A stretch of 64,000 nt of DNA from an unicellular cyanobacterium SU2 (GCA_002110465.1 NEED01000023.1:209297-273296); one strand, 5' to 3'. Shown: positions 9,295-18,867, numbered from the stretch's first letter. The notes: generated by a model from the letters alone, not told the origin. A program made the numbers and translations.

Positions 9295-9549
9295 ACTTAA
9301 TCTAATCCTAACGCCAAGATTTTGCGCTACAGGGTAGGTGTAAAAATAACGGTTAAGAGAAAATTGGCTAAAAGTCTTATGGGTTTTAGCTTAGAGTTAT
9401 TTGGCTACCGACAACCCCAAGCGCACCTTACACAGTGCGGGTTTCAGGGATTTCGACTAGTGTGCATTGAAAAATTATGCTACAGTAATGGGGGTGAAGC
9501 GCAACTGAACCTTGAAAACCCCATACTATATGCCTTCTAGGTTCCTGCT
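9295..9549 (+). promoter_or_regulatory. CRISPR leader region
   Basis: This 255-nt stretch lies between purD and the first repeat and shows no convincing gene. The array probably reads rightwards, because each repeat ends in ATTGAAAC, the usual 8-nt 5' tag of type I/III crRNAs, and the degenerate repeat is at the far right. That makes this the leader, expected to carry the promoter and the adaptation signals. The last ~50 bases (GCGCAACTGAACCTTGAAAA onward) resemble the end of other cyanobacterial leaders as I remember them. An exact promoter cannot be assigned by eye. Confidence 0.65.
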
Positions 9550-10887
9550 GTTTCAACTACTATTAATCCCTATGAGGGATTGAAACATTCCTGATGCGGC
9601 AACCAGGATATCAATGAAAATATGTTTCAACTACTATTAATCCCTATGAGGGATTGAAACGCATGGCTTGCGCGCCAAACACTTGCTACATTTCCGTTTC
9701 AACTACTATTAATCCCTATGAGGGATTGAAACCATCGAAAACCTGACTCCCTCCTGGCCATGTTGGTGTTTCAACTACTATTAATCCCTATGAGGGATTG
9801 AAACACCTAGATTTTGAAAACTGGATTGATATCTCAATTGTTTCAACTACTATTAATCCCTATGAGGGATTGAAACTGAGAAAAGGAAGTATAGGGCCTT
9901 GTGACTGTGACTAAAGTTTCAACTACTATTAATCCCTATGAGGGATTGAAACTTCTACCGTTCCCGATTGGTATTTTTTCGCATCCCTGTTTCAACTACT
10001 ATTAATCCCTATGAGGGATTGAAACCTTGTCTTCTGCTTCAGTTCGTTTTCTAAACTCAGTTTCAACTACTATTAATCCCTATGAGGGATTGAAACCTCA
10101 AAGTGGGGTAGTAGTAAATAGGACTGTTGTAGAAACTGGTTTCAACTACTATTAATCCCTATGAGGGATTGAAACAGGCATAGTGACTTCAACTGGTTGA
10201 GGCGGGGGCACCTCGTTTCAACTACTATTAATCCCTATGAGGGATTGAAACGTCAGTGCCTACTTCTTTTCTGATAAAAATAGCCTCTGAAGTTTCAACT
10301 ACTATTAATCCCTATGAGGGATTGAAACGCTAGAAAAGCGAGGGAACGGGGATTGAGTCCCGTTTCAACTACTATTAATCCCTATGAGGGATTGAAACGT
10401 CTTAATTAACAGCCATGGAAATCAACATCATGCGTTTCAACTACTATTAATCCCTATGAGGGATTGAAACCCCATTTAGCAAAAATAGAGCCTAGCCCCC
10501 CCGCGTTTCAACTACTATTAATCCCTATGAGGGATTGAAACGAAAAAGCCGATCCTGATCTGCCTAGCCCCCCCGCGTTTCAACTACTATTAATCCCTAT
10601 GAGGGATTGAAACTGTACTATACTCTAGAACTCGCTCTAGGACTGGAGTTTCAACTACTATTAATCCCTATGAGGGATTGAAACATCATCCTGATTAGGA
10701 TCAGAATCAGGATCAGGAATGTTTCAACTACTATTAATCCCTATGAGGGATTGAAACATTATCTAAGCCAAAATTAAAGTAATTTACTGCAAGTTTCAAC
10801 TACTATTAATCCCTATGAGGGATTGAAACTTAGAAACAGCAATAGATCCTGATAAACTTCAAAGTTTCAACTACTATTAATCCCTAT
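9550..10887 (+). CRISPR. CRISPR array: 18 full 37-nt repeats, 18 spacers, one truncated terminal repeat
   Basis: The repeat is 37 nt, begins GTTTCAACTACTATTAATCC and ends CTATGAGGGATTGAAAC. Its ends (GTTTCAA/TTGAAAC) are inverted repeats, and AATCCC/GGGATT forms an inner hairpin. I found identical copies starting at 9550, 9624, 9696, 9768, 9840, 9916, 9989, 10060, 10139, 10215, 10292, 10362, 10434, 10505, 10577, 10648, 10721 and 10793. A 19th copy at 10864 keeps only the first 24 bases. Spacers are 33-42 nt. The ATTGAAAC end suggests a type I or III system transcribed on the plus strand. No cas gene is in the window, so processing proteins must be encoded elsewhere. Spacers 13 (10471-10504) and 14 (10542-10576) share their last 15 bases. 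Confidence 0.98.
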
Positions 10888-12041
10888 CTATTTTTAAGAC
10901 TTGAAAGATGTGAGTACACAGTATCTCGTTGTTGATAGGGACGGTTAATAGATTGTATGGCGTTTTGTAAGGTTTTTACTTCCATACAAGTTCCCCCTTG
11001 CGCCCCTGCCATCGTGGTAATATGTTCTTCCATTAAAGTTCCTCCAATATCATTACAGCCCCATTGCAAGGCTTTTAATGCCCCATTTAGACCCAATTTA
11101 ACCCAACTAGGTTGATGGTTAGGTATCCAATTTCCTAACATAATTCTGGCCACGGCGGTTAATAATAAATTATCTTCTAAAATGGGTTGATCTCTTCCGA
11201 CTCTTTTTCGTAAGGGTTGGGGGGCTTCTTTTCCTACAAAAGGTAATAAAACAAACTCAGTAATTCTGGCGGGGTAATTGTTTTCAATGGCGGTTTTTTG
11301 AAGGTTTCTTAAATGAATTAAATGTTGTATTTGTTGTTGAGGGGTTTCAATATGACCTGATAACATTGTACTCGTCGTAGGAACTCCTAAACGATGGGCG
11401 GTACTCACAATTTCTAACCAAGTTTGTGTATTGATTTTTTCAGGACAAATAATACGCCTAACGTCATCATCTAAAATTTCGGCGGCGGTTCCTGGCATCG
11501 ATCCTACCCCTCCATCTCGTAAAGCGATAATCACATCACTGTAGCTAATGCCGTCTTCTCTGGCAATAAATTGGACTTCTTGGGGGGAAAAAGCGTGTAA
11601 ATGAAGTTGAGGGAATTCTTGTTTTAAAGTTTTTACTAATTTTAAATAATAATCTAGGGAAGTTCCCTTTAATTTAGCTTGGGGATGTAACCCTCCCTGC
11701 ATACAAATTTCGGTGGCTTGTTTTTGGACGGCATCGGCAGCTTTTTCAATGATTTGCTCTATACTTAACCAAAATGCCCCTGCTTGTCCTTCATCCCGTC
11801 GAAAGGCGCAAAAATTACAATGTTGTTCGCAAATATTAGTAAAGTTTATATTACGATTGATAACGTAAGTAACAGTATCTCCTACTTGTTGCTGACGGAG
11901 TTCATCGGCTGTTTGACGAATAGTGGTAATAGCAGCTTCCTCCGTTTGAGTTAGCAATGTAATACCATCATTTTCTGATAAATCAATCCCTTTTTTCCCT
12001 TTTGCTAAGATAGTGTCTATGGGTTTTATTTGACTAAGCAT
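10884..12041 (-). CDS. cofH: 7,8-didemethyl-8-hydroxy-5-deazariboflavin synthase subunit CofH
   Basis: CofH is a radical-SAM enzyme that, with CofG, makes the deazaflavin F0, used in cyanobacteria as antenna of DNA photolyase. The 385-aa protein has the [10 protein letters not shown] cluster motif (CxxxCxxC, near residues 71-78). It also shows family segments [33 protein letters not shown] and [10 protein letters not shown]. The stop codon (TAG, complement of 10884-10886) and most of the last arginine codon lie inside the truncated final CRISPR repeat. The C-terminus therefore ends in array sequence; catalytic regions are unaffected. Confidence 0.93.
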   Translation of the reverse strand: MLSQIKPIDTILAKGKKGIDLSENDGITLLTQTEEAAITTIRQTADELRQQQVGDTVTYVINRNINFTNICEQHCNFCAFRRDEGQAGAFWLSIEQIIEKAADAVQKQATEICMQGGLHPQAKLKGTSLDYYLKLVKTLKQEFPQLHLHAFSPQEVQFIAREDGISYSDVIIALRDGGVGSMPGTAAEILDDDVRRIICPEKINTQTWLEIVSTAHRLGVPTTSTMLSGHIETPQQQIQHLIHLRNLQKTAIENNYPARITEFVLLPFVGKEAPQPLRKRVGRDQPILEDNLLLTAVARIMLGNWIPNHQPSWVKLGLNGALKALQWGCNDIGGTLMEEHITTMAGAQGGTCMEVKTLQNAIQSINRPYQQRDTVYSHLSSLKNR

Positions 12042-12190
12042 CTTTATTTTTTTGCAGTTATCTCTATTAATTATAGTAACCGAAATGCTACTGGACTTTG
12101 ACGTTAATCAATCATTTAAAAAATAAAAATTTTGAGTTGCATATAAATGTTTATGTGATTGCCACAATCAGATCTTATTGAAACATAATT

Positions 12191-12367
12191 ATGGACATAG
12201 AAAAAGCTCGAAAAATCATTGATTTCGCAATAGGTAATAAACAATTAAGTAATCTTCAAGATCTTATTTTTATTGAATCATAGAATGGATTAACTTATAC
12301 TGAAATTGCCCTCAAAGTTGGGTATGATGCTGACTATATCAGAGAAACAGGTTCTCAATTTTGGCAA
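12191..12367 (+). pseudogene. Severed N-terminus of the NB-ARC/WD40 gene (in-frame TAG at 12281)
   Basis: An ATG at 12191 opens a frame reading MDIEKARKIIDFAIG, then SNLQDLIFIES, then a TAG at 12281-12283, then NGLTYTEIALKVGYDADYIR, continuing without another stop into the NB-ARC/WD40 gene. This resembles the conserved N-terminal helical domain seen on many cyanobacterial NB-ARC, NACHT and WD40 proteins, where I expect a W at the stop position (S-W-x-G-x-TYxxIA). A TGG to TAG change fits. Either the protein is truncated and restarts downstream, or it is a pseudogene, or the base is a sequencing error. Confidence 0.7.
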
Positions 12368-15300
12368 TTGTTGTCTGAATTGTTAGGAGAAAATATCACA
12401 AAGCGTAATTTTAAATCGGTGATAGGACGGCTGTATAGACAACAGCAAAATTTAGATACGGATGTTCCTAACAACAGAATTTCGCAAACAACACAGAGCA
12501 ATAATGACCAACTTTCGAGCAGTACAAATCAGAAAAAGAATGCGCTAGTCGATTGGGAAGATGCTCCAGATAGTTCTTCTTTTTTGGGTCGAAAAGACGA
12601 AATTGTACACATTCAATCTTGGATTATTGATGATCGCTGTCGTCTGGTTGGTATCTTTGGCATTGGTGGAATTGGTAAAACTACCCTTGCTGTTAAACTC
12701 GCTCAATTGGCACAACACGACTTTGAATACGTGGTTTGGCGATCGCTACGGAATGCGCCACCGTTAGATGAACTATTAATTCATACCATTGAATTTGTTT
12801 CAGATCGTCGAGATACAGAACAGTGTTTGCCTTTAGAGACTGGGGGTCGTATTCGCCATTTAATGCAGTATTTCAAAAATCAGCGATGCTTACTAATTCT
12901 TGATAATGCTGAAGCCATTTTACAAAGTGGCGATCGCTGTGGTCGATATCGCTGTAGGTATGAAGATTATGGAGAATTTTTACGGCAAGTTGGGGAACAA
13001 CGTCATCAAAGTTGTCTGTTACTTACCAGTCGGGAAAAACCCCACGAATATACTTATTTTGATGGGGAACAGTTACCAGTCCGTTCGCTGCAACTGACAG
13101 GACTTTCCGAGTCAACAGGTCAAGCAATTATTGAAAAAAAAGGCAATTTTTCCGCAACTCCCCAGATATGGCAACGGTTAGTCAATTTGTATGCAGGAAA
13201 TCCATTAGCTCTCAAAATTGTTGCAGCCGCGATTCGAGAGCTTTTCGAGGGTCAGATTGAGGAATTTCTCGAAAATGCTATTTTTATCTTTGACGACATC
13301 ACCCATTTGTTAGATGAGCAGTTTAATCGTTTATCACGTTTAGAGCAAAAGGTGATGTATTGGTTAGCCATTGAACGGGAACCAGTAAGCCTTGAAACGT
13401 TGCAAACCGATATTTTGCAGTCGCTTTCCAAACGAGAACTTTTTGAGAGTTTGAAATCATTGATTCGTCGTTCACTGATTCAAAAAACAGCTAAAGGGTT
13501 TACCCAGCAACCTGTGATAATGGAATATTTAATTGAAAAACTCAGAGAACAAGTCACTCAAGAAATTATCTCAGATACCCCTAATATTTTGGTGGATTAT
13601 GCTTTACTGAAAACCCAAACCAAAGAATATATTCGCGCCTATCAGCAAAGGGTCGTCATTAAACCCATTACTGAGCAACTCTTAGAGTGTTGTGGCTCAT
13701 TACTGGAGCTAGAAAACAAACTCCGAAAACTGGTGACCCTTCTTCGTGAGCAGTGGTCTGAGGATGCTGGCTATGCCACAGGAAATATCATCCATTTAGC
13801 GAAGCAACTAGAGATAGATTTGAGTGGCTACGATTTCTCGAATCTTCCGCTTCGCCAAGTCGATCTACAAATGACAATGCTCAAGAGGGCTAATTTACAA
13901 GGAGCTTCACTGAATGACGTTACATTTAGCGATAATTTAGACTATTTTTTTTCTATTGCCATTGATCCTCAAGGAAAACTAGTAGCAACTGGCGGCGCAC
14001 AAGGAAAAATAACCCTTAGAGATTTTCCAAGTCTGAATATTCAATATCATTTATCCGGCCATGGCTCTTGGGTCAATCAGGTGGCATTCAGTCCTGATAG
14101 TCAAATTTTAGCTAGTGCCAGTCTTGAGGCTACTGTCAGAATTTGGGATCTATCGACACAAAACTGTATTGCCGTCCTCTGCGATCATACAGCTCCTGTT
14201 AGCTCAGTGACTTTCAGTCCTGATGGCCAAACCCTAGTCACCGGCGGTCATGATGGCTTAATCAAGTTTTGGGATGTTAAGCATTGGAATTGTTTCAAAA
14301 CCATTGAGGAACCTACTGGGCAAGTAGGAGGAGTCGCTTTTAGTCCTGATGGTAATCTCTTAGCCTATGGCTCATTTGATGGTTATGGGGTACTGTATGA
14401 TTTGCGAACTGAACAGCAAAGAAGAAGCAAAGACAGTCATGGTCATTTAATCTGGTTTACTGTGTTTCATCCTAATGGTAAAAGTTTTATTACCAGTAGC
14501 TGGGATCATAACCTTCGAGAATGGGATATCCACACCGGAGAGTGTCTCAAGATTTTTCGGGGACATACCAATCACGTGGCAGGAGTTGTTTGTAGCTCTG
14601 ACGGAAAGCTTTTGGCTAGTGGTAGTCATGACCAAACTGTCAGAATCTGGAATCTTGACACTGGCGAATGTCTACAAGTGCTTCAAGGTCATCTTAGTGA
14701 CGTTTGGGGCGTTGCTTTTAGTCCTGATCACCAAATTTTGGCTAGTGTGAGTATGGATCATAGTACGCGACTTTGGGAAGTAGAGACAGGGAAACCGCTT
14801 AAAGTTAGTCGAGGAAGTTACACAGCCCTTTGGTCTATTGCATTTAATGCGGATGGCACTCAATTAATCAGTGGTGGTGAAGACCGCAAGTTTCGGCTCT
14901 GGAATCTGGCCACTCAACAATGTGTCAACACTTGGTCAGCACATGACAATGAAATTACCTGTGTGAGATTTCATCCTCAAGGTAAAATCGTAGCCAGTGG
15001 CGGTGGCGATCGCACAATAAAATTATGGGATTTACAATCTGGTCGATGTCTTCATCAGCTAAAAGGACATCAAAATTGGGTCTGGTCAATTGCCTTTAGC
15101 CCTAATGGTCAATTTTTAGCCAGTGCGGGTCGAGATAAACTGGTTTATATTCGGGATGCGAAGACAGGGGAACTTTTGCAGATTTTGGAGGAAAACATTA
15201 AAGTTTTTAATTGGTCTGTTGCCTTTAACCACAATAGTCAAATCCTCGCAAGTGGTAACTACGATTGTCTGATTAACCTATGGAATACGACAACGTGGGA

Positions 15301-15796
15301 AAAAAGCCAAACCTTAGTCGGTCATGAAAGTTATATTAATGCGGTTTCCTTTAACCCGAAAAATAACTTATTAGTAAGTGGAGGATTCGATTGTTCTGTC
15401 CGACTTTGGGATACGGAAATGGGTGAATGTATCAAAGTTTTGAGAGAGCATCAAGATATGATTTGGTCGATTGATTTTAATCCTAGTGGCGATTTGGTGG
15501 CTAGTGCTAGTTTTGATCAAACGATTAAAATTTGGGATGTCAGAACCGGAGACTGTCTTCATACTTTATCTGGACATAAAGGATTTGTTTTTTCTGTTAG
15601 CTTTCATCCTCGAGAAAATGTCATCGCCAGTGGTAGCCGTGATGGAACTATTCGACTTTGGGATATTAATTCCGGTGAATGTTTATCGATTTTACAACCA
15701 CCGCAAATTTATGAAGAATTGAATATTAAAGGTGTTCAAGGTTTGAGTCCAATGGAACGAGAAATGCTGTTATCTCTTGGTGCAGTAGAAGATTAA
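12368..15796 (+). CDS. NB-ARC (STAND) ATPase with WD40 repeats
   Basis: As read from the TTG at 12368 the product is 1142 aa; that start is uncertain because the natural start at 12191 is cut off by a TAG. An NB-ARC/AP-ATPase domain begins near residue 70 (FLGRKDEI). It has Walker A GIFGIGGIGKTT at about 94-106, Walker B CLLILDNAE at about 175 and a LLLTSRE sensor. A winged-helix region and a short pentapeptide-like stretch (residues ~480-510) follow. About 14 WD40 repeats run from ~515 to ~1125, enough for two seven-bladed propellers. STAND proteins of this layout are signal-sensing switches, some in antiphage defence or programmed death; the ligand here is unknown. It stands alone upstream of two RTX genes. 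Confidence 0.85.
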   Translation: MLSELLGENITKRNFKSVIGRLYRQQQNLDTDVPNNRISQTTQSNNDQLSSSTNQKKNALVDWEDAPDSSSFLGRKDEIVHIQSWIIDDRCRLVGIFGIGGIGKTTLAVKLAQLAQHDFEYVVWRSLRNAPPLDELLIHTIEFVSDRRDTEQCLPLETGGRIRHLMQYFKNQRCLLILDNAEAILQSGDRCGRYRCRYEDYGEFLRQVGEQRHQSCLLLTSREKPHEYTYFDGEQLPVRSLQLTGLSESTGQAIIEKKGNFSATPQIWQRLVNLYAGNPLALKIVAAAIRELFEGQIEEFLENAIFIFDDITHLLDEQFNRLSRLEQKVMYWLAIEREPVSLETLQTDILQSLSKRELFESLKSLIRRSLIQKTAKGFTQQPVIMEYLIEKLREQVTQEIISDTPNILVDYALLKTQTKEYIRAYQQRVVIKPITEQLLECCGSLLELENKLRKLVTLLREQWSEDAGYATGNIIHLAKQLEIDLSGYDFSNLPLRQVDLQMTMLKRANLQGASLNDVTFSDNLDYFFSIAIDPQGKLVATGGAQGKITLRDFPSLNIQYHLSGHGSWVNQVAFSPDSQILASASLEATVRIWDLSTQNCIAVLCDHTAPVSSVTFSPDGQTLVTGGHDGLIKFWDVKHWNCFKTIEEPTGQVGGVAFSPDGNLLAYGSFDGYGVLYDLRTEQQRRSKDSHGHLIWFTVFHPNGKSFITSSWDHNLREWDIHTGECLKIFRGHTNHVAGVVCSSDGKLLASGSHDQTVRIWNLDTGECLQVLQGHLSDVWGVAFSPDHQILASVSMDHSTRLWEVETGKPLKVSRGSYTALWSIAFNADGTQLISGGEDRKFRLWNLATQQCVNTWSAHDNEITCVRFHPQGKIVASGGGDRTIKLWDLQSGRCLHQLKGHQNWVWSIAFSPNGQFLASAGRDKLVYIRDAKTGELLQILEENIKVFNWSVAFNHNSQILASGNYDCLINLWNTTTWEKSQTLVGHESYINAVSFNPKNNLLVSGGFDCSVRLWDTEMGECIKVLREHQDMIWSIDFNPSGDLVASASFDQTIKIWDVRTGDCLHTLSGHKGFVFSVSFHPRENVIASGSRDGTIRLWDINSGECLSILQPPQIYEELNIKGVQGLSPMEREMLLSLGAVED

Positions 15797-15952
15797 GTTG
15801 ATTCAAATTTGAATTAGAAAAAGTAACATTTATAATACAAAAACCCACAAAAACCCACAATCAACTCCCCACATTTTCTCTATTTTTTTTCTCTCTCGTC
15901 TCTATTATAAATTAAGCATCACTACAAAAAAAGTTCATTAGAGGGAAAACCC

Positions 15953-16825
15953 ATGACTACTACACGATATCTTACTAATGGCTCTGACTCTTTCGCCGCT
16001 TTTAAAAATAAAGGAATTGGTAATCGAAGATGGGATAATTGGAGGATTTATGGTTTTGATGGGAGTGATTGGATTTATGGTGGTAACAAAGGAGACACAA
16101 TCTTTGGGGGAAATGGGGGTGATTACCTATATGGTCGAGGCGGTGGTGACTATCTATACGGCGATGCTGGTAATGATGTGATTAGCGGAGGCAATGGCAA
16201 TGATTATATTAATGGTGGCCGCGATGATGATAGGTTATTTGGTGGTGATGGAAATGATACAGTAGATGGATTTAGTGGAAATGATGCTGTATATGGTGGT
16301 GATGGGAATGATTGGGTATATGGCAATAGTGGAAATGATCGATTATATGGCAATTTCGGAGATGATAGACTTTATGGGGGTGATGGAGAAGATGAGCTTT
16401 ACGGTGGTCGGGACTCTGATATTTTAGATGGTGGTTACGAGAATGATACTCTTACAGGCTTCGGTTTTTCCGATGGATTTTCTCTGATTGAAAATGATAT
16501 TTTAACTGGAGGTCTAGGAGCCGATCTTTTTGTATTAGGTGATAACAGTGGTATTCATTATAATAATCATTCAAGATCTATAATTACAGATTTCAGATGG
16601 TACGAAGGTGATAAAATGCAAGTATTTGGTCGAGAATCTGACTATACACTTGAACGAGCTTCGAGTCATGGATTAAGTTATGGATTAGATACGTACGATG
16701 ATTTTCTTCTCATTTACAGAGGTTTGGGCGCAGGCTCAGATGGTCTACCTCGCGGCGGCAATATTATAACTGTTTTTCAAGATCAGCTTGATGTAATACT
16801 TGGCGTAGATTTTAATTTTATATAA
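15953..16825 (+). CDS. RTX (hemolysin-type) calcium-binding repeat protein, 290 aa
   Basis: Residues ~35-165 are glycine/aspartate nonapeptides of the GGxGxDxLY type (GGNGGDYLYG, GGDGNDWVYG, GGDGEDELYG) that fold as a parallel beta-roll binding calcium. The C-terminal ~100 residues (ADLFVLGD, IITDF, GDKMQVFG, LIYRG) resemble the end domain carrying the type I secretion signal. It has no N-terminal signal peptide and is expected to leave the cell by an ABC/TolC exporter not in this window. The ATG follows GAGGG at 15941. The role (surface layer, enzyme, toxin) cannot be told because there is no separate effector domain. Confidence 0.85.
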   Translation: MTTTRYLTNGSDSFAAFKNKGIGNRRWDNWRIYGFDGSDWIYGGNKGDTIFGGNGGDYLYGRGGGDYLYGDAGNDVISGGNGNDYINGGRDDDRLFGGDGNDTVDGFSGNDAVYGGDGNDWVYGNSGNDRLYGNFGDDRLYGGDGEDELYGGRDSDILDGGYENDTLTGFGFSDGFSLIENDILTGGLGADLFVLGDNSGIHYNNHSRSIITDFRWYEGDKMQVFGRESDYTLERASSHGLSYGLDTYDDFLLIYRGLGAGSDGLPRGGNIITVFQDQLDVILGVDFNFI

Positions 16826-16925
16826 AACGACACCTGGTTCAAATTAAAGTAGGGTGGCATTAGTTTTATGTCGAAATTGTTGGAAATATCTAAGTGAAAA
16901 AGTTGAATAGACAGGAAATAGCATT

Positions 16926-18557
16926 ATGGCAATAATTAATGGAGATGAGTTTAACAATTTTCTTGGCGGAACTTCAGTTGCTGATGTGATTAATGGCGGT
17001 GGTGGAAATGATACAGTAAGAGGAAGAGATGGAAATGACACTATTCGCGGCGGAAATGGTAATGACCAACTTTATGGTCAGGGTGGCAATGACCGACTTG
17101 ATGGTAACAATGGCAATGACTTTCTGTCCGGCAGTATTGGTAATGATCAGATCTATGGTGGTAACGGTAATGATCAGATCTATGGTGGTACTGGCAACGA
17201 CTGGATTGATGGGGGTGGGGGCGTTGACACCATGGATGGTGGTGTAGGAGGATTTGACACCCTTGATGTGCGTTGGTGGAATAGTGCCTATGTGTTAAAT
17301 ATGGTTACAGGTGTCACCAACTTTACAGGAGAAACCGCCACCAATTTTGAGCGAGTGTACACCGGTGGTGGCAATGACAGTATTACTGGTACTGCTGGCA
17401 ATGACTATATTTATACAGGTTCAGGAAATGACACTATTCGCGGTGGTGATGGGAACGACCGACTCTATGGTCAGGGTGGCAATGACCGTATTTACGGTGA
17501 TAATGGCAATGATTCTCTTTATGGTAGTAGCGGCAGTGACTGGATGTATGGTGGGAATAACAACGACTATCTTTCTGGTAGCAGTGGTAACGACTACCTC
17601 TATGGTCAAGGCGGCAATGACCGTATTTACGGCAGTAGTGGCAACGACTGGATTGATGGTGGTTGGGGCGTTGACACCATGGATGGTGGTGCGGGAGGAT
17701 TTGACACCCTTGATGTACGCTTCTTTAATAATGCCTATGTGTTGAATATGGTTACTGGGGTGACAAACTTTACGGGAGAAATAGCCACTAACTTTGAACG
17801 GGTGTATACCGGTGGAGGAAATGACAGTATCATTGGTACTGCTGATGATAACTGGATTTACACAGGCAATGGTAATGATACTATTAGCGGCGGTGTAGGT
17901 CATGATCGACTCTATGGTCAGGATGGCAATGACTTTCTGTACGCCAGTATTGGCAATGACACTATCTATGGAGGTAACGGCAACGACTACCTTTATGGTC
18001 AGGTTGACAATGACCGACTTTATGGTCAGAGTGGCAATGATCGTATTTACGGTGGTTCAGGAATTGATTCTCTGTACGGTGGTAGCGGCAATGACTCGAT
18101 GTATGGGGGGAATAACAACGACTATCTTTCTGGTAGCAGCGGTGATGACTACCTTTATGGTCAGGGTGGCAATGATCGTATCTATGGTGGTTCAGGAATT
18201 GATGATCTTTATGGAGGTGCAGGAGACGATACCTTATCGGGAGGTGATGCGATTAATCAGTATGGTAATGTGACTGGAAATGCTGCAACAGGTGGTTCAG
18301 GTAATGATATCTTTATTTTCGATGCACCTACAGGAACAGGATACACTTTAGTCAGAGATTTTGATTGGCTGTTTGACGAAATACACATCGATGCGTCTGT
18401 ATATGGGATAAGTTCTTTAAGTTCAGTTACCTTCGATGTTTATGGTTATAATAATGGCCTAGAAACTGGATACCTTAGAGTAGATGGGGATATTATTGGA
18501 AGTGTTCAAGAAACCCGTGCTGGTTTTAGTCCTAGTCTTGATGTGGTATTAGTCTAA
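16926..18557 (+). CDS. RTX (hemolysin-type) calcium-binding repeat protein, 543 aa
   Basis: Nearly the whole protein is GGNGNDxIYG-type nonapeptides. A ~60-residue non-RTX module (GGFDTLDVR, NAYVLNMVTGVTNFTGE, ATNFERVYTGGGNDSI) occurs twice, about 149 residues (447 nt) apart, from a tandem duplication still clear in the DNA (GTTGACACCATGG at 17223 and 17670). The C-terminus (DIFIFDAPTGTGYTLVRDF, GDIIGSVQETRAGF) is the usual type I secretion-signal region. It lies 100 nt after the other RTX gene on the same strand, so the two are probably paralogues used together at the cell surface. No catalytic domain is visible. Confidence 0.85.
   Translation: MAIINGDEFNNFLGGTSVADVINGGGGNDTVRGRDGNDTIRGGNGNDQLYGQGGNDRLDGNNGNDFLSGSIGNDQIYGGNGNDQIYGGTGNDWIDGGGGVDTMDGGVGGFDTLDVRWWNSAYVLNMVTGVTNFTGETATNFERVYTGGGNDSITGTAGNDYIYTGSGNDTIRGGDGNDRLYGQGGNDRIYGDNGNDSLYGSSGSDWMYGGNNNDYLSGSSGNDYLYGQGGNDRIYGSSGNDWIDGGWGVDTMDGGAGGFDTLDVRFFNNAYVLNMVTGVTNFTGEIATNFERVYTGGGNDSIIGTADDNWIYTGNGNDTISGGVGHDRLYGQDGNDFLYASIGNDTIYGGNGNDYLYGQVDNDRLYGQSGNDRIYGGSGIDSLYGGSGNDSMYGGNNNDYLSGSSGDDYLYGQGGNDRIYGGSGIDDLYGGAGDDTLSGGDAINQYGNVTGNAATGGSGNDIFIFDAPTGTGYTLVRDFDWLFDEIHIDASVYGISSLSSVTFDVYGYNNGLETGYLRVDGDIIGSVQETRAGFSPSLDVVLV
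17223..17930 (+). repeat. 447-nt direct duplication within the second RTX gene
   Basis: The segment beginning GTTGACACCATGGATGGTGG at 17223 recurs at 17670 and stays similar for roughly 250 nt, encoding the FDTLDVR-to-YTGGGNDSI module twice in frame. The offset is exactly 149 codons. Confidence 0.75.
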
Positions 18558-18867
18558 CCTGAGACAAAGTTAAAACGAGCTTTTAGACACTTGTGTCCAA
18601 AACATAGAATCTCTTGAAATTCTCCTTATCAAGGGGAATTTTTATGTATCTTTCCTTGTATTAGGGAGTCTATAAAAACATAGTGGAAATCTTACTAATC
18701 AACCACTATAATGATAAAAAAAGAAACGAAATTTTTTAGTTAAAAGAATTCAGCAAATAATCTTATATCAAAATTTTAAGAGTTGTCAAAAGTTAAAAAA
18801 TGTTAGTTATCCCCCTGGACAAATTAAGATAAAACTCTGTACTTCGCAAGTATTAGAACTACTATAT
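18558..18867. other. Intergenic gap after RTX genes
   Basis: This 310-nt AT-rich gap holds one hairpin (18617-18641) and no other signal that I can support. No open frame with a ribosome binding site is present. Confidence 0.5.
18617..18643 (+). terminator. Likely intrinsic terminator after the RTX genes
   Basis: AAATTCTCCTT (18617-18627) pairs with AAGGGGAATTT (18631-18641) over a 3-nt loop with one G-T pair, followed by a short run of T. It is the first strong hairpin after the second RTX stop. Confidence 0.6.

Noticed and set aside
9322-9540. A 72-codon open frame between purD and the CRISPR array
   Set aside because: It has no ribosome binding site, unconvincing composition and lies in the leader of the array, so it is not called as a gene.
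12561-15722. Several short frames on both strands within the NB-ARC/WD40 gene
   Set aside because: They are off-frame readings of repeated WD40 coding sequence.
17421-17903. A 160-codon minus-strand frame inside the second RTX gene
   Set aside because: The repeated GGNGND codons read backwards give a Thr/Ile/Val-rich frame automatically; it is a shadow of the repeats.
17029-18273. Several Met/Thr/Val-rich plus-strand frames inside the RTX gene
   Set aside because: They are off-frame readings of the same RTX nonapeptide repeats.
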